The notes beneath the pieces were generated by a model. It was given only the letters and a program-made list of their open reading frames with translations. It made no database searches and had not been told where the DNA came from. The position numbers were made by a program, and so were the translations under genes. Of a DNA stretch of 64,000 bases, positions 55,802 to 64,000 are shown in pieces. Each line of letters begins with the position of its first letter. Within the stretch, counting starts at the first letter, position 1. Source of the DNA: Nostoc sp. C052 (GTDB taxonomy: Bacteria > Cyanobacteriota > Cyanobacteriia > Cyanobacteriales > Nostocaceae); the NCBI RefSeq assembly GCF_013393905.1, contig NZ_CP040272.1, positions 2,356,001 to 2,420,000 on the forward strand. The letters are read 5' to 3'.

Positions 55802-56103
55802 TGCAAGCGGAAGTTTCCCTAGCTTTCATAATTTGCTCAATTAGGGGCAAGTCATTAAATTCCCCTAATTGTCTGGTTAATTGAGATTTTAGCTGGATTT
55901 ACACCGTACTATACTAGGTAGAAATTTATTTAGTCAGAAGGTTCAGTAAATAACTATTTACTGAACCTTCTTTATTTATTAAATCTGTGTTTTGTCTGAG
56001 ATTCTTAGGCATTTTGACAAGAGCGATCGCAAAATAATTTCTCAAGCTTTCACTGATTTTTTCAAAGGTGCTAATTCATGATTAATCTTCTATTTACCTA
56101 TTT

Positions 56104-57198
56104 TTAGTGTTCGCTAGTTACAGGTAGATATATAGTGAATGTACTACCCTTCCCTGGTTCAGATGTCACATCGATAGTGCCTTGATGTGCTTCGATAATG
56201 CAGCGAGATAGATATAGTCCCAAACCACTACCCGAACGTTGGTGTTTCCCTTGACGAAATCGCTCGAATAATATTGCTTGATCTGGTTTAGAAATTCCTG
56301 GCCCTGTATCTTGGATATCAATATTCACAGCTACAGGAGTGAGATGACAGTGAATATCTACAGAACCTTTGTCTGTAAATTTGATGGCATTACCGATGAT
56401 ATTTGTCAAAACTCGCCGCAGTTCAACGCGATCGCCCATGATGGTGCTTGCAGTTTTGTCTTTATCAAGATTTACAACTAACCCTTTTTCTTCAGCTAGG
56501 GGAGTTAATTCTTGGGAAACTTCACTAACTAATTCCTGAATATTGCAGGGAGAAATTTTTAAGATTTTACAGCCTGCTTCATGACGATAAACTTCTAGCA
56601 AGGTATTTACCATTTCCAGCAGGTCTTGATTGCTGCCAATCATGGTATCAATTATTTCTTGCAATTGTGGCGAAACTTCGCAAAACCTGCCTTCCAGCAA
56701 TAATTTTAATACGCGGTTAGAAGCTACTAGGGGTATGCGTAAATCGTGAGTAAAACGTGAGACAAAATCTGCCCTGAGGTTAGCCATCTGATCTCGTTCG
56801 TCGATACTATGCTTGAGACGCAGGAGCGATCGCACTCGTGCATGTAGTTCATCAGGATCGAATGGTTTACGAATAAAGTCATCTGCACCAGCATCGAGTC
56901 CTTCCACAACACTAGACTGATAGTGAGCCGTGAGCAGCAGAATGGGGATAAATGGCAACGCCTGATTCTGTCGGATGCGTCGAGTAAATTCATAGCCATC
57001 AAGCTCCGGCATCATCACATCTAAGAGAATTATGTCTGGTGGTGACTCCTCAACCATAGCCAGAGCTATTTTGCTATCTTCCACCAAGGTAATTTCATAG
57101 TCCTCATCTTCTAGGACTGCTTCTAAGACCAGTAGATTGTCAAAAACATCATCGACAACGAGAATTCTATCTTTTTTGACAGTTTTAGTTAAAGACAT
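56104..57198 (-). CDS. Receiver domain fused to a histidine kinase
   Basis: A 364-residue signalling protein. The N-terminal receiver (about residues 10-130) has ILVVDDVFDNLLVL and the phospho-acceptor Asp in IILLDVMMPELDGYEF, with Lys in DDFIRKPFDP. The kinase part has an H-box SRFTHDLRIPLVASNRVLKL (His near residue 157), an N-box IIGNAIKFTDKG and G-boxes DTGPGISK and GSGLGLYLSR. A receiver at the N-terminus means it is itself a target of another kinase. It is divergent from the NarL-type regulator 398 bases away, an inferred partner. Confidence 0.88.
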   Translation of the reverse strand: MSLTKTVKKDRILVVDDVFDNLLVLEAVLEDEDYEITLVEDSKIALAMVEESPPDIILLDVMMPELDGYEFTRRIRQNQALPFIPILLLTAHYQSSVVEGLDAGADDFIRKPFDPDELHARVRSLLRLKHSIDERDQMANLRADFVSRFTHDLRIPLVASNRVLKLLLEGRFCEVSPQLQEIIDTMIGSNQDLLEMVNTLLEVYRHEAGCKILKISPCNIQELVSEVSQELTPLAEEKGLVVNLDKDKTASTIMGDRVELRRVLTNIIGNAIKFTDKGSVDIHCHLTPVAVNIDIQDTGPGISKPDQAILFERFRQGKHQRSGSGLGLYLSRCIIEAHQGTIDVTSEPGKGSTFTIYLPVTSEH

Positions 57199-57596
57199 AG
57201 GCTAAATAAAAAAAGAAGTGCTTGGCTATTCCTAGCAAATCTAGTAATAGCTTACTTCACGAGCGCTGACATTATTAAGGATTCAGATTTTCTTTGAGAG
57301 TTTCCTGAGCTAAATATTCTGTTTTTTAAGCATTTATACGACAAAATACGCGAGTGCAGTGTATTAATTGTGACTTTATCCGTTGTAGGCTAAAACCCCA
57401 GTGTCTTTATATCTGAGTTGTTGACACCAAAACTCTTGCCTTAGAAAGGCTTACGAGATAAGGTTATTTATGTCTCATGGGAGATGAAGTTTAGGGAACA
57501 ATACCAACTGCATTGCTTTTTGTATAAGATCCCGAATAGAAGAACGAGATTATTTTAATCTGTACTTTAGATAAATAACAGTAAAGTTAAGCAACT
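57199..57596. other. Divergent promoter region of the regulator pair
   Basis: No gene is seen in this 398-base region. It contains the promoters of both divergent signalling genes. I see no operator or sigma element that can be supported by eye. Confidence 0.5.
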
Positions 57597-58316
57597 ATGA
57601 GTGAAATCAAGATCCTTTTGATTGAAGATCACAACCTGACAAGAATCGGCTTAAGGTCTGCCTTACAAACTCAGCCAGAGTTCAACATTGTTGGTGAAGC
57701 AGCCAATGCAGCCGACGGCATTAAGCTCCTGAAAAGTCTCAAGCCGGATGTTGCAACTATTGACATTGGTTTGCCTGACATGGATGGTATTGATCTAACA
57801 CGGACATTTAGGCAATATCAATCAGAGAACGAAGATTATACAACAAAGCTGCTAATTTTAACGATGCAGAATAGTGAACAGGCAGTTTTAGCCGCATTTG
57901 CAGCAGGTGCAGATTCTTATTGCATGAAGGATATCGAAACTGAGAAACTAGTAGAGGCCGTGCAAACAACTCATGCAGGTAGCTCATGGATCGATCCAGC
58001 GATCGCAGACCTTGTACTACAACAAATACGTCAAGATTTCCCCGACGGCAGCAAAGGAGCATCTGGAAAAAGAGTCTTGATTGAAGGCATTGACCCAGAT
58101 GTTGAGAAAAGTATAGTCAGCTATCCTTTAACTCATCGGGAAATGGATGTTTTAGAGTTGATTGTCGCTGGGTGTGACAATGCAGAAATTGCCAAAAGAC
58201 TCTATCTAACAGTCGGTACTGTCAAAACTCATGTTCGAGGTATTCTCAATAAACTCTGCGTTGCTGACCGGACACAAGCTGCTGTCCGTGCTTTGCGTGC
58301 TGGATTAGTACCTTGA
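57597..58316 (+). CDS. NarL/FixJ-type response regulator
   Basis: A 239-residue regulator with an N-terminal receiver (EIKILLIEDHNLTRIGLRSA; Asp in DVATIDIGLPDMDGIDL; Lys in SYCMKDIETE) and a C-terminal LuxR-type helix-turn-helix (LTHREMDVLELIVAGCDNAE, IAKRLYLTVGTVKTHVRGIL). It probably binds DNA after phosphorylation. The divergent receiver-kinase at 56104 is the natural candidate for its kinase, but this is inferred from position. It precedes ndhD by 180 bases on the same strand. Confidence 0.9.
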   Translation: MSEIKILLIEDHNLTRIGLRSALQTQPEFNIVGEAANAADGIKLLKSLKPDVATIDIGLPDMDGIDLTRTFRQYQSENEDYTTKLLILTMQNSEQAVLAAFAAGADSYCMKDIETEKLVEAVQTTHAGSSWIDPAIADLVLQQIRQDFPDGSKGASGKRVLIEGIDPDVEKSIVSYPLTHREMDVLELIVAGCDNAEIAKRLYLTVGTVKTHVRGILNKLCVADRTQAAVRALRAGLVP

Positions 58317-58495
58317 GGAATAATGTACTAATCATCAACTGCATACACAAGAATACTTAACAAATAAATAAACAAATAACAATATTTCTTCCCCAATCCC
58401 CAATCCCTGTTATCTGGGACAAAGATTTATTAAGAAATTGTTACAAAGTTTAGTACAATGACATAATTGACAAATAAGTATTTTTCCTCATATAC

Positions 58496-60184
58496 ATGAT
58501 AGCGGATCAATTTCCCTGGCTTACCGCAATTGTCTTGCTGCCACTTGTTGCTTCCTTGCTCATCCCTGTACTGCCTGATAAAGATGGCAAGCGCGTGCGA
58601 TGGTATGCCCTGGGTGTAGGTATTGCAGACTTTGCCTTGATGTGCTACGCCTTTTGGAAGCATTACGATGCCAGTAGTGCTAGTTTTCAACTCGTGGAAA
58701 ATTATGCTTGGGTGCCTCAGTTAGGTTTTAACTGGGCGGTATCAGTGGATGGACTTTCAGCGCCACTTGTGCTTCTAGCAGGATTTGTCACCACACTCTC
58801 GATTTTTTCGGCATGGCAAGTCGATCATCGACCCCGCCTTTTCTATTTTTTGATGTTGGTACTGTATTCTGCACAGGTAGGGGTGTTCGTTGCCAAAGAC
58901 CTGCTGCTATTTTTCATTATGTGGGAAGTAGAACTGATTCCCGTCTACCTACTAGTCTGCATTTGGGGTGGGCAAAGGCGTCGTTATGCAGCTACGAAAT
59001 TTTTGTTGTATACCGCAGCAGCTTCTATATTTATTTTAGTGGCAGCCCTGGCAATGGGGTTATATGGCGGCGGTAATATGACATTTGACATCACCGCCCT
59101 CGCCAGCAAGGAATATCCCCTTAGTCTACAACTCCTACTTTATGCAGGATTGTTGATTGCATTTGGTGTCAAGCTTGCTGTTTTCCCCATGCATACCTGG
59201 TTGCCTGATGCCCACGGCGAAGCATCCTCTCCTGTATCGATGATTTTGGCTGGTGTGTTGCTGAAGATGGGCGGATATGGACTGATTCGCCTGAATCTTG
59301 AGTTACTTCCCGATGCACACATTTACTTTGCGCCCGTTCTAGCCATTCTCGGTGTTGTCAATATTATCTATGGTGCATTGAACTCTTTTGCTCAGACCAA
59401 TATGAAGCGGCGTTTGGCTTATTCGTCGATTTCTCACATGGGGTTTGTACTGCTTGGAATTGCCTCCTTCACTGATTTGGGAATCAACGGCGCGATGTTA
59501 CAGATGATTTCGCATGGCTTGATTGCATCAGTGCTGTTCTTCTTAGCAGGCGTTACTTACGATCGCACCCACACAATGGTAATGAAAGATATGGGCGGTA
59601 TTGGTCAAGCCATGCCCAAAGTCTTTGCCTTGTTCACAATTGGAACGATGGCATCCCTAGCACTTCCCGGTATGAGTGGCTTTGCTGGCGAACTCTCGGT
59701 ATTTGTTGGGATGACAAGCAGTGACGTTTACAGTTCGACTTTCTGCACCGTCACAGTTTTTCTAGCCGCCGTTGGAGTCATCCTCACACCAATCTATCTA
59801 CTTTCTATGCTGAAAGAGGTGTTTTATGGTAAAGATGCAGCACTGCTATGCGATATTAATAATGCAGGCTTGGAAAATCAAGAAGATGACGGAACAGTTT
59901 GTTTTGGTACAGACTGCCTTGTACCAGAAGATGCAGTCTACGAGGATGCTAGACCCCGTGAGGTGTTTATCGCTGCCTGTTTTCTGCTGATGATTATTGG
60001 TATTGGTTTCTATCCCAAAATGGCGATGCAGATGTACGACGTGAAGACAGTTGCAGTGAATGCTAATCTTCGCCAGTCTTATGCCATAGTCTCGCAAACA
60101 AATCCCCAGATTTATGCTAATAGATTCTTGGCTCCGCAAATTTCAGAGGTTGAGGTAGCGCCTGTTTTGGGAACTTTGAAGTAA
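58496..60184 (+). CDS. ndhD: NAD(P)H-quinone oxidoreductase subunit 4 (NdhD)
   Basis: Proton-pumping membrane subunit of the NDH-1 complex in the thylakoid and plasma membrane. The 562-residue protein has about 13-14 hydrophobic segments and typical motifs: FFIMWEVELIPVYLLVCIWG (Glu of the channel), GVKLAVFPMHTWLPDAHGEA (Lys, His) and RRLAYSSISHMGFVLLG. A long hydrophilic loop near residues 450-485 (NNAGLENQEDDGTVCFGTD and further) is insert-like. Cyanobacteria have several ndhD forms; the copy cannot be assigned (D1, D2 or other) without alignment. It stands alone with no ndhF nearby. Confidence 0.92.
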   Translation: MIADQFPWLTAIVLLPLVASLLIPVLPDKDGKRVRWYALGVGIADFALMCYAFWKHYDASSASFQLVENYAWVPQLGFNWAVSVDGLSAPLVLLAGFVTTLSIFSAWQVDHRPRLFYFLMLVLYSAQVGVFVAKDLLLFFIMWEVELIPVYLLVCIWGGQRRRYAATKFLLYTAAASIFILVAALAMGLYGGGNMTFDITALASKEYPLSLQLLLYAGLLIAFGVKLAVFPMHTWLPDAHGEASSPVSMILAGVLLKMGGYGLIRLNLELLPDAHIYFAPVLAILGVVNIIYGALNSFAQTNMKRRLAYSSISHMGFVLLGIASFTDLGINGAMLQMISHGLIASVLFFLAGVTYDRTHTMVMKDMGGIGQAMPKVFALFTIGTMASLALPGMSGFAGELSVFVGMTSSDVYSSTFCTVTVFLAAVGVILTPIYLLSMLKEVFYGKDAALLCDINNAGLENQEDDGTVCFGTDCLVPEDAVYEDARPREVFIAACFLLMIIGIGFYPKMAMQMYDVKTVAVNANLRQSYAIVSQTNPQIYANRFLAPQISEVEVAPVLGTLK

Positions 60185-61245
60185 GCTTTTTGACTAATAG
60201 ATTTGTCTAAAAGAGTTTTGTCTACAACTAGCTACTACCCGTCTATGGGTTTTTCTCAAATGCTCTACGCAACCGATAATTACTGCATGATAGTATAAAT
60301 AATTAGGTTGCGTATGAGTAATACTTCTTTCTTTTATGGACAGAAAGAGCAATCTTTATAAAAGCTAGAATTGTTGAGAGTATCTGCATCCTGATATTTG
60401 ATTAATAAACGAGTTATAGTTGCCTTATGCTGCCTCAAACGTGGTGCGATCGCACCACGTTTGTCACCCGATCTTTAACACAGCTTCATAAAAAATTGGT
60501 ATCAGCATTTACCTAACAGATAGAACTCCTATTTAATTTTAAAAAAGCTCCCTACAACGAAAAAAAGCTGAGGACGTTTGGCGAAGCCTCAGTGGTTCAC
60601 AGCAGAAGCCTACTCCGTGCTTATCGCGCTTGCGCTTCTCTACGAGAGGCTTTGCCAATGCACATCACGCAAATAAGTTAAAAAATCCAATTGGATTGCT
60701 ATAGTCAAATTTGTATCTATTACTGAGAACATACACACGTATTTATTGACGAAAGCTAATTAATTAAACTCAGGTTGTGTTAAAAATTCATATACTTTTT
60801 GTTTGAGTTAGTTAAATATGCGAATTAAGAGTTGATTTTAGATAAATCAGCATTTTAAAAAAGTTCAGTAACATTGCTCTTTTAATAACAAGTTAAATCT
60901 AACTAAAATATTAATAGTTGTGCTGGCTTAGTTGATAAAAAACTTCAATTGTTCCAGGTGTATCTATTTGTCAAATCTCTATTAGACAGATTCATTAGTA
61001 CTAAAATAAGCGCTCTCTTCTCTTTTACGAAGGATAATGTTTGTTTTCACCTTGCCTGATATAAAAGTTAGCGGATTAACGTACTAATAACTAGTAAGTC
61101 TATTCATTTAGAAATCGCTGTAATTAGGTTTTCTTAAACAACAGCGTCATGATTTATGTTGAGAAATTGCGGTTTCCTTTCCAATTAATAACAAACACAA
61201 CTTCTTTCAGCTTTGAATATTTATCAACCCATTTTACCAATTCCC
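60185..61245. other. Long intergenic region with repeat debris
   Basis: About 1060 bases with no gene found; the longest small open frames are under 20 codons. Near 60570-60660 there is a GGCGAAGCCTCAG/CTACGAGAGGCTTTGCC block, another dispersed repeat with inverted arms. A GCGATCGCAC/GTGCGATCGC-type pair lies near 60445-60465 (GTGGTGCGATCGCACCAC, an 18-base perfect palindrome). The rest is AT-rich. Confidence 0.5.
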
Positions 61246-61563
61246 ATGCAACAATATATTTCTCATTTACTCCTACTAGTACTAGGAACAAGTTCAACTT
61301 TCGTCATTACTCCATGTCAAGCTCAAACTCCAGCAAAACCCAACAGTCAAAATACTGATAAGATTACTTCCATATCTTCAAATTCATCTTCTACTATCCA
61401 ATTGAGTGATTTTGCCAATTCTAATAGTAGCAAATCATCTATTCTCTCTGAAGCATCATCTAGTAACTCTTCTGCGGCTAATGCCAATATAACAGGAAAC
61501 AAACCTAAGCTACGGGTTCCTATCTCCAGCAGAATTTTTCCCACACCTTCGATGCAGCAATAA
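61246..61563 (+). CDS. Small secreted Ser/Asn-rich protein
   Basis: A 105-residue protein from the ATG at 61246 (MQQYISHLLLLVLGTSSTFV). A signal peptide ends near CQAQ; the mature part is very rich in Ser and Asn (SISSNSSSTIQLSDFANSNS) and ends with a basic segment. The upstream TTG at 61213 would add residues before the signal. No family is recognised. It could be a real exported protein or a low-complexity frame; nothing beyond the signal supports a function. Confidence 0.45.
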   Translation: MQQYISHLLLLVLGTSSTFVITPCQAQTPAKPNSQNTDKITSISSNSSSTIQLSDFANSNSSKSSILSEASSSNSSAANANITGNKPKLRVPISSRIFPTPSMQQ

Positions 61564-62004
61564 TTAGCAGCTAAATATTCAGTTTACTTCCTTGGACTGA
61601 CAGGTATCTAAACTCATACATGATATACACTATTACCTAGTGAAAATACTAACCTATTGAGAGATTTTTAATTTTTCTCTTTTGTTGGGGTAGGACAAAT
61701 ATCATCTATAGCGGCTCTCGTATTATGCGGGAAGCCGCTAGGTAATGTAGTCCCGCATTTCTCACAAGCTTGAAATGCAGAGGTGCAAGGGAGCAGGGAA
61801 GCAGAGGAGAGTTCAATGTGCCTTGTTCTTTCCCCTCTGCCCCTCTGCACAAGGTTTTGAGAGATGTGGTGAGAAATCCGGGTAGTGTCTACATTCATTG
61901 AAAAACTGGCGTTACACCAGAAGTTGCTTGACGATCTCCTTTTAAAATACCTGTCCTGGGGGAATTACTATGGTGGTCTTTATTTTTTATTTATAACTAC
62001 CCTC
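61564..62004. other. Repeat-rich spacer before the hybrid kinase gene
   Basis: It holds a short inverted repeat GCGGCT ... AGCCGC (about 61710-61730) and a purine-rich run (AAGGGAGCAGGGAAGCAGAGG near 61785-61805, with its complement CCTCTGCCCCTCTGC near 61834-61850). A 76-codon frame on the minus strand passes through these repeats and is not considered a gene. Confidence 0.5.
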
Positions 62005-64000
62005 TTAGTCATGATTTTGCCCTAGTAAATCTGCAATTGAGGTGAGTAATTCAGTTGGTTGTACTGGTTTGGCAATGTGTTTCTGAAAACCAGCTGCTAA
62101 AACTCGATCGCGATCGCTTTCTCCAGCATAGGCGGTAAGAGCGATCGCCGGAATTTCCCCGCCCTTCTCTTTGGGCATGGCTCTGAGCAGTTTAATCAGG
62201 CTGTAGCCATCTATTTCTGGCATTCCTAAATCACTAATTAATAAATTAGGCACAGCCTGTGCTATAATAGATGCCGCCTCATTTACAGATGCCGCAGCAG
62301 TTATCAATGCTCCATTCTGTTGTAGCAGGAAGTGCAGAAACTCTCGTGTGTCAACATCATCATCGACAATCAATATTCGTAGTCCGCTGAGAACTGACGA
62401 GTTAAATTTTTCCCTTGCTTCCCCTGCTCTCCCTACTCCCTCACTTTCCTTCATCACGGGCAGTTTAATAGTAAAAACTGCTCCCTGTCCAATTCCTGGA
62501 CTAGCTGCTGTTGCGGTACCACTATGCAACTCTACTAAGTGATGAACTATGGCCAATCCCAATCCCAGTCCCCCAAATTTCCTGGTTGTGCTGCTATCAG
62601 CTTGACGAAAATATTCAAATACATGGGGCAGGAATTCAGGGGAAATACCTTGACCTGTGTCTTTAACTTGAATTAGTGCTGAGTCGGAAGTAAATTCACG
62701 ACTCAATGATAGGCTAACTTCGACTGAACCACGAGAGGGAGTGAACTTGACTGCGTTTGAGAGTAAATTCCCCACAACTTGCTGTAAGCGATTATAATCG
62801 CCTAACACTTTACCAACATTGGGGTCAATCTGTACTTTAATCTGGATAGATTTGGTTTCGGCGATTAACCTGACTGTCTCCAATGCAGCATCAATTACAG
62901 CTACCAGGTTCACAGGGGCAAAAGTCAGGTTCAACTTACCGCGAATAATTCGAGATACATCTAGCAACTCATCAATTAATTGAATCTGCAATTGAGCATT
63001 TCTTTCGATGGTTTCTAAAGCACGATTAGTAGTAGCTTCATCAAATTTGCGGCTTTTGAGTAGTGATGACCACCCTAAAATGGGGTTGAGGGGCGATCGC
63101 AATTCGTGCGAGAGAATGGCGAGAAACTCATCTTTATTCCGGTTTGCCTGTTTTAGTTCCTCTGCTTGTTGCCTGAGTGCCTTTTCTAATTGCTTCCTGG
63201 GTGTTAGGTCAAGAATAAAACAGATCCAAGATACGGGATCTCGCTCCACCAAGGCACCACCGATTAGTATGGGAATGCGGGAACCATCCTTGCGAATGTA
63301 TTCTTTTTCAAAGGGAGTACATATCCCAACCTTTAAAAGTTGCTCTAGTCCTTGCTGATCGAGAGCGTGATATTCAGGTGGGGTCATGTTTTGTCTGCGT
63401 ATCTTACCCGCTAATAGTTCCTCTCGGCTATAACCCACCATTTCTAAAAAAGCCTCGTTCGCCTCAGTAATGCGATCGGGAGTGGCGAACATAATACCAA
63501 TAATATTGGAATCAACTAACCGCCTTAATTGAGTTTCGCGCTGGCGCAAATCATTTTCTACTTGTTTGCGCTGGGTAATATCCTGGGTAGTACCCATCAT
63601 CCGTACTGCCTTACCCTCGGCATCATAAAAGACGCGACCTTTAGCAGCAATCCAATGAATACTACCATCAGACCAAAGGATGCGGTATTCTATGTCACAG
63701 TCAACCTTTTCTTCAAGAGAGCGGGCGATCGCTTCATGAATGCATTGGCGGTCTTCTGGATGTACACAGTTGAGGAAAATCTCAAAGCTGATTTCGGCTT
63801 CTAAGGACACTCCAAACAGCTGCCGACATTTGTCTGTCCAAATTACCTCGTTGGTGGTGATATTCCAAAACCACATACCCAGTTCGGCAGCATTAGTAGC
63901 CAACCGAATCCGTTCTTCACTCTCACGCAGATTTGTTTCAATTTGCTGGCGTTCTTGTAGCGCCGCTTGCTGTTCGGTAATATCAGTAGTAGCACCAACT
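62005..64000 (-). CDS. Hybrid PAS histidine kinase with receiver domain, 5' part missing
   Basis: A large sensor kinase that runs off the right edge, so at least 665 residues are visible and the true start is outside. In order: the end of a PAS/PAC unit (VGATTDITEQQAALQERQQI), a second PAS domain (about 100 residues, WFWNITTNEVIWTDKCRQLF onward), a third PAS (VDSNIIGIMFATPDRITEAN), the HisKA H-box KDEFLAILSHELRSPLNPIL, an ATPase domain (NLLSNAVKFTPSRG; GLGLGLAIVHHLVE) and a C-terminal receiver (ILIVDDDVDTREFL; Asp in LLISDLGMPEIDGYSL). It acts as a phosphorelay sensor; the signal is unknown. Confidence 0.9.
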   Translation of the reverse strand, partial: VGATTDITEQQAALQERQQIETNLRESEERIRLATNAAELGMWFWNITTNEVIWTDKCRQLFGVSLEAEISFEIFLNCVHPEDRQCIHEAIARSLEEKVDCDIEYRILWSDGSIHWIAAKGRVFYDAEGKAVRMMGTTQDITQRKQVENDLRQRETQLRRLVDSNIIGIMFATPDRITEANEAFLEMVGYSREELLAGKIRRQNMTPPEYHALDQQGLEQLLKVGICTPFEKEYIRKDGSRIPILIGGALVERDPVSWICFILDLTPRKQLEKALRQQAEELKQANRNKDEFLAILSHELRSPLNPILGWSSLLKSRKFDEATTNRALETIERNAQLQIQLIDELLDVSRIIRGKLNLTFAPVNLVAVIDAALETVRLIAETKSIQIKVQIDPNVGKVLGDYNRLQQVVGNLLSNAVKFTPSRGSVEVSLSLSREFTSDSALIQVKDTGQGISPEFLPHVFEYFRQADSSTTRKFGGLGLGLAIVHHLVELHSGTATAASPGIGQGAVFTIKLPVMKESEGVGRAGEAREKFNSSVLSGLRILIVDDDVDTREFLHFLLQQNGALITAAASVNEAASIIAQAVPNLLISDLGMPEIDGYSLIKLLRAMPKEKGGEIPAIALTAYAGESDRDRVLAAGFQKHIAKPVQPTELLTSIADLLGQNHD

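Noticed and set aside
61668..61898. 76-codon minus-strand frame before the hybrid kinase
   Set aside because: It runs through purine-rich and inverted repeat DNA, with no ribosome binding site and no recognised family.

Overview
The window comes from a filamentous cyanobacterium of the Nostoc/Anabaena type. This rests on plant-type sulfolipid genes, an NDH-1 NdhD subunit, a CrtO-like ketolase, Ycf46 and Ycf35 homologues, a GAF-GAF-PAS adenylate cyclase of the CyaB kind, Hanks-type kinases and FHA proteins, very frequent GCGATCGC (HIP1) octamers, and heptanucleotide intergenic repeats (GGGGATT, GGGCATT, TCATTGG types) typical of Nostocales. No tRNA, rRNA, CRISPR array or prophage was found.

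Layout. 1-5.3 kb: an incomplete HTH gene at the edge, a frameshifted relic, then ycf35, ycf46 and a ribbon-helix-helix gene on the minus strand, a membrane FHA protein and a lipoprotein. 5.5-8.5 kb: sulfolipid operon sqdB - DUF4291 gene - sqdX. 8.6-11.2 kb: adenylate cyclase. 12.2-19.7 kb: purC, then the outer-membrane cluster Omp85/bamA - lpxC - fabZ - lpxA - lpxB. 19.8-24 kb: an orphan cytosine-5 DNA methyltransferase, small unknown genes, and endonuclease V. 24-26.6 kb: an FHA/zinc-ribbon protein and an unusual FHA-flavoenzyme fusion. 27-33.7 kb: an accessory island with a two-gene STAND (NB-ARC/TPR) module, an IS1634-type insertion in its 3' end, and a decapitated second STAND copy. 33.7-35.7 kb: an orphan HicB-like gene, a lumenal pentapeptide-repeat protein, and an ISAs1-type element inserted just upstream of the glycine cleavage genes. 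35.8-40.7 kb: gcvT, gcvH, gcvP. 40.7-47.6 kb: an SDR, a TPR protein, a CrtO-like enzyme, a DUF2993 protein, ribD and a small protein. 47.9-64 kb: a Ser/Thr kinase, a metallophosphoesterase, a TerB-like acidic protein, a GH13/CBM20 amylase-type enzyme, CsbD, a divergent receiver-kinase/NarL regulator pair, ndhD, and an incomplete hybrid histidine kinase.

How the genes work together. Three neighbourhoods are clear pathways: sulfolipid synthesis (sqdB, sqdX), lipid A plus outer-membrane assembly (lpxC, fabZ, lpxA, lpxB, Omp85), and glycine decarboxylation (gcvT, gcvH, gcvP). The 27-35.7 kb island is the accessory region and holds the most unusual structure. Its IS1634-type element has a clean 6-bp target duplication; removing it on paper restores a STAND protein tail that matches the neighbouring paralogue. 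Its ISAs1-type element is flanked by an unusually long 19-bp direct repeat and has a transposase frame broken at an A8 run. Across the window, intergenic heptamer repeats run into coding regions (inside gcvP, and at the ends of lpxB, lpxC and the SDR gene).

Limits. All calls come from reading the sequence; no database search or alignment was run. Family names rest on recognised motifs and gene order. Several starts were moved to a better ATG or GTG, as stated in the entries.
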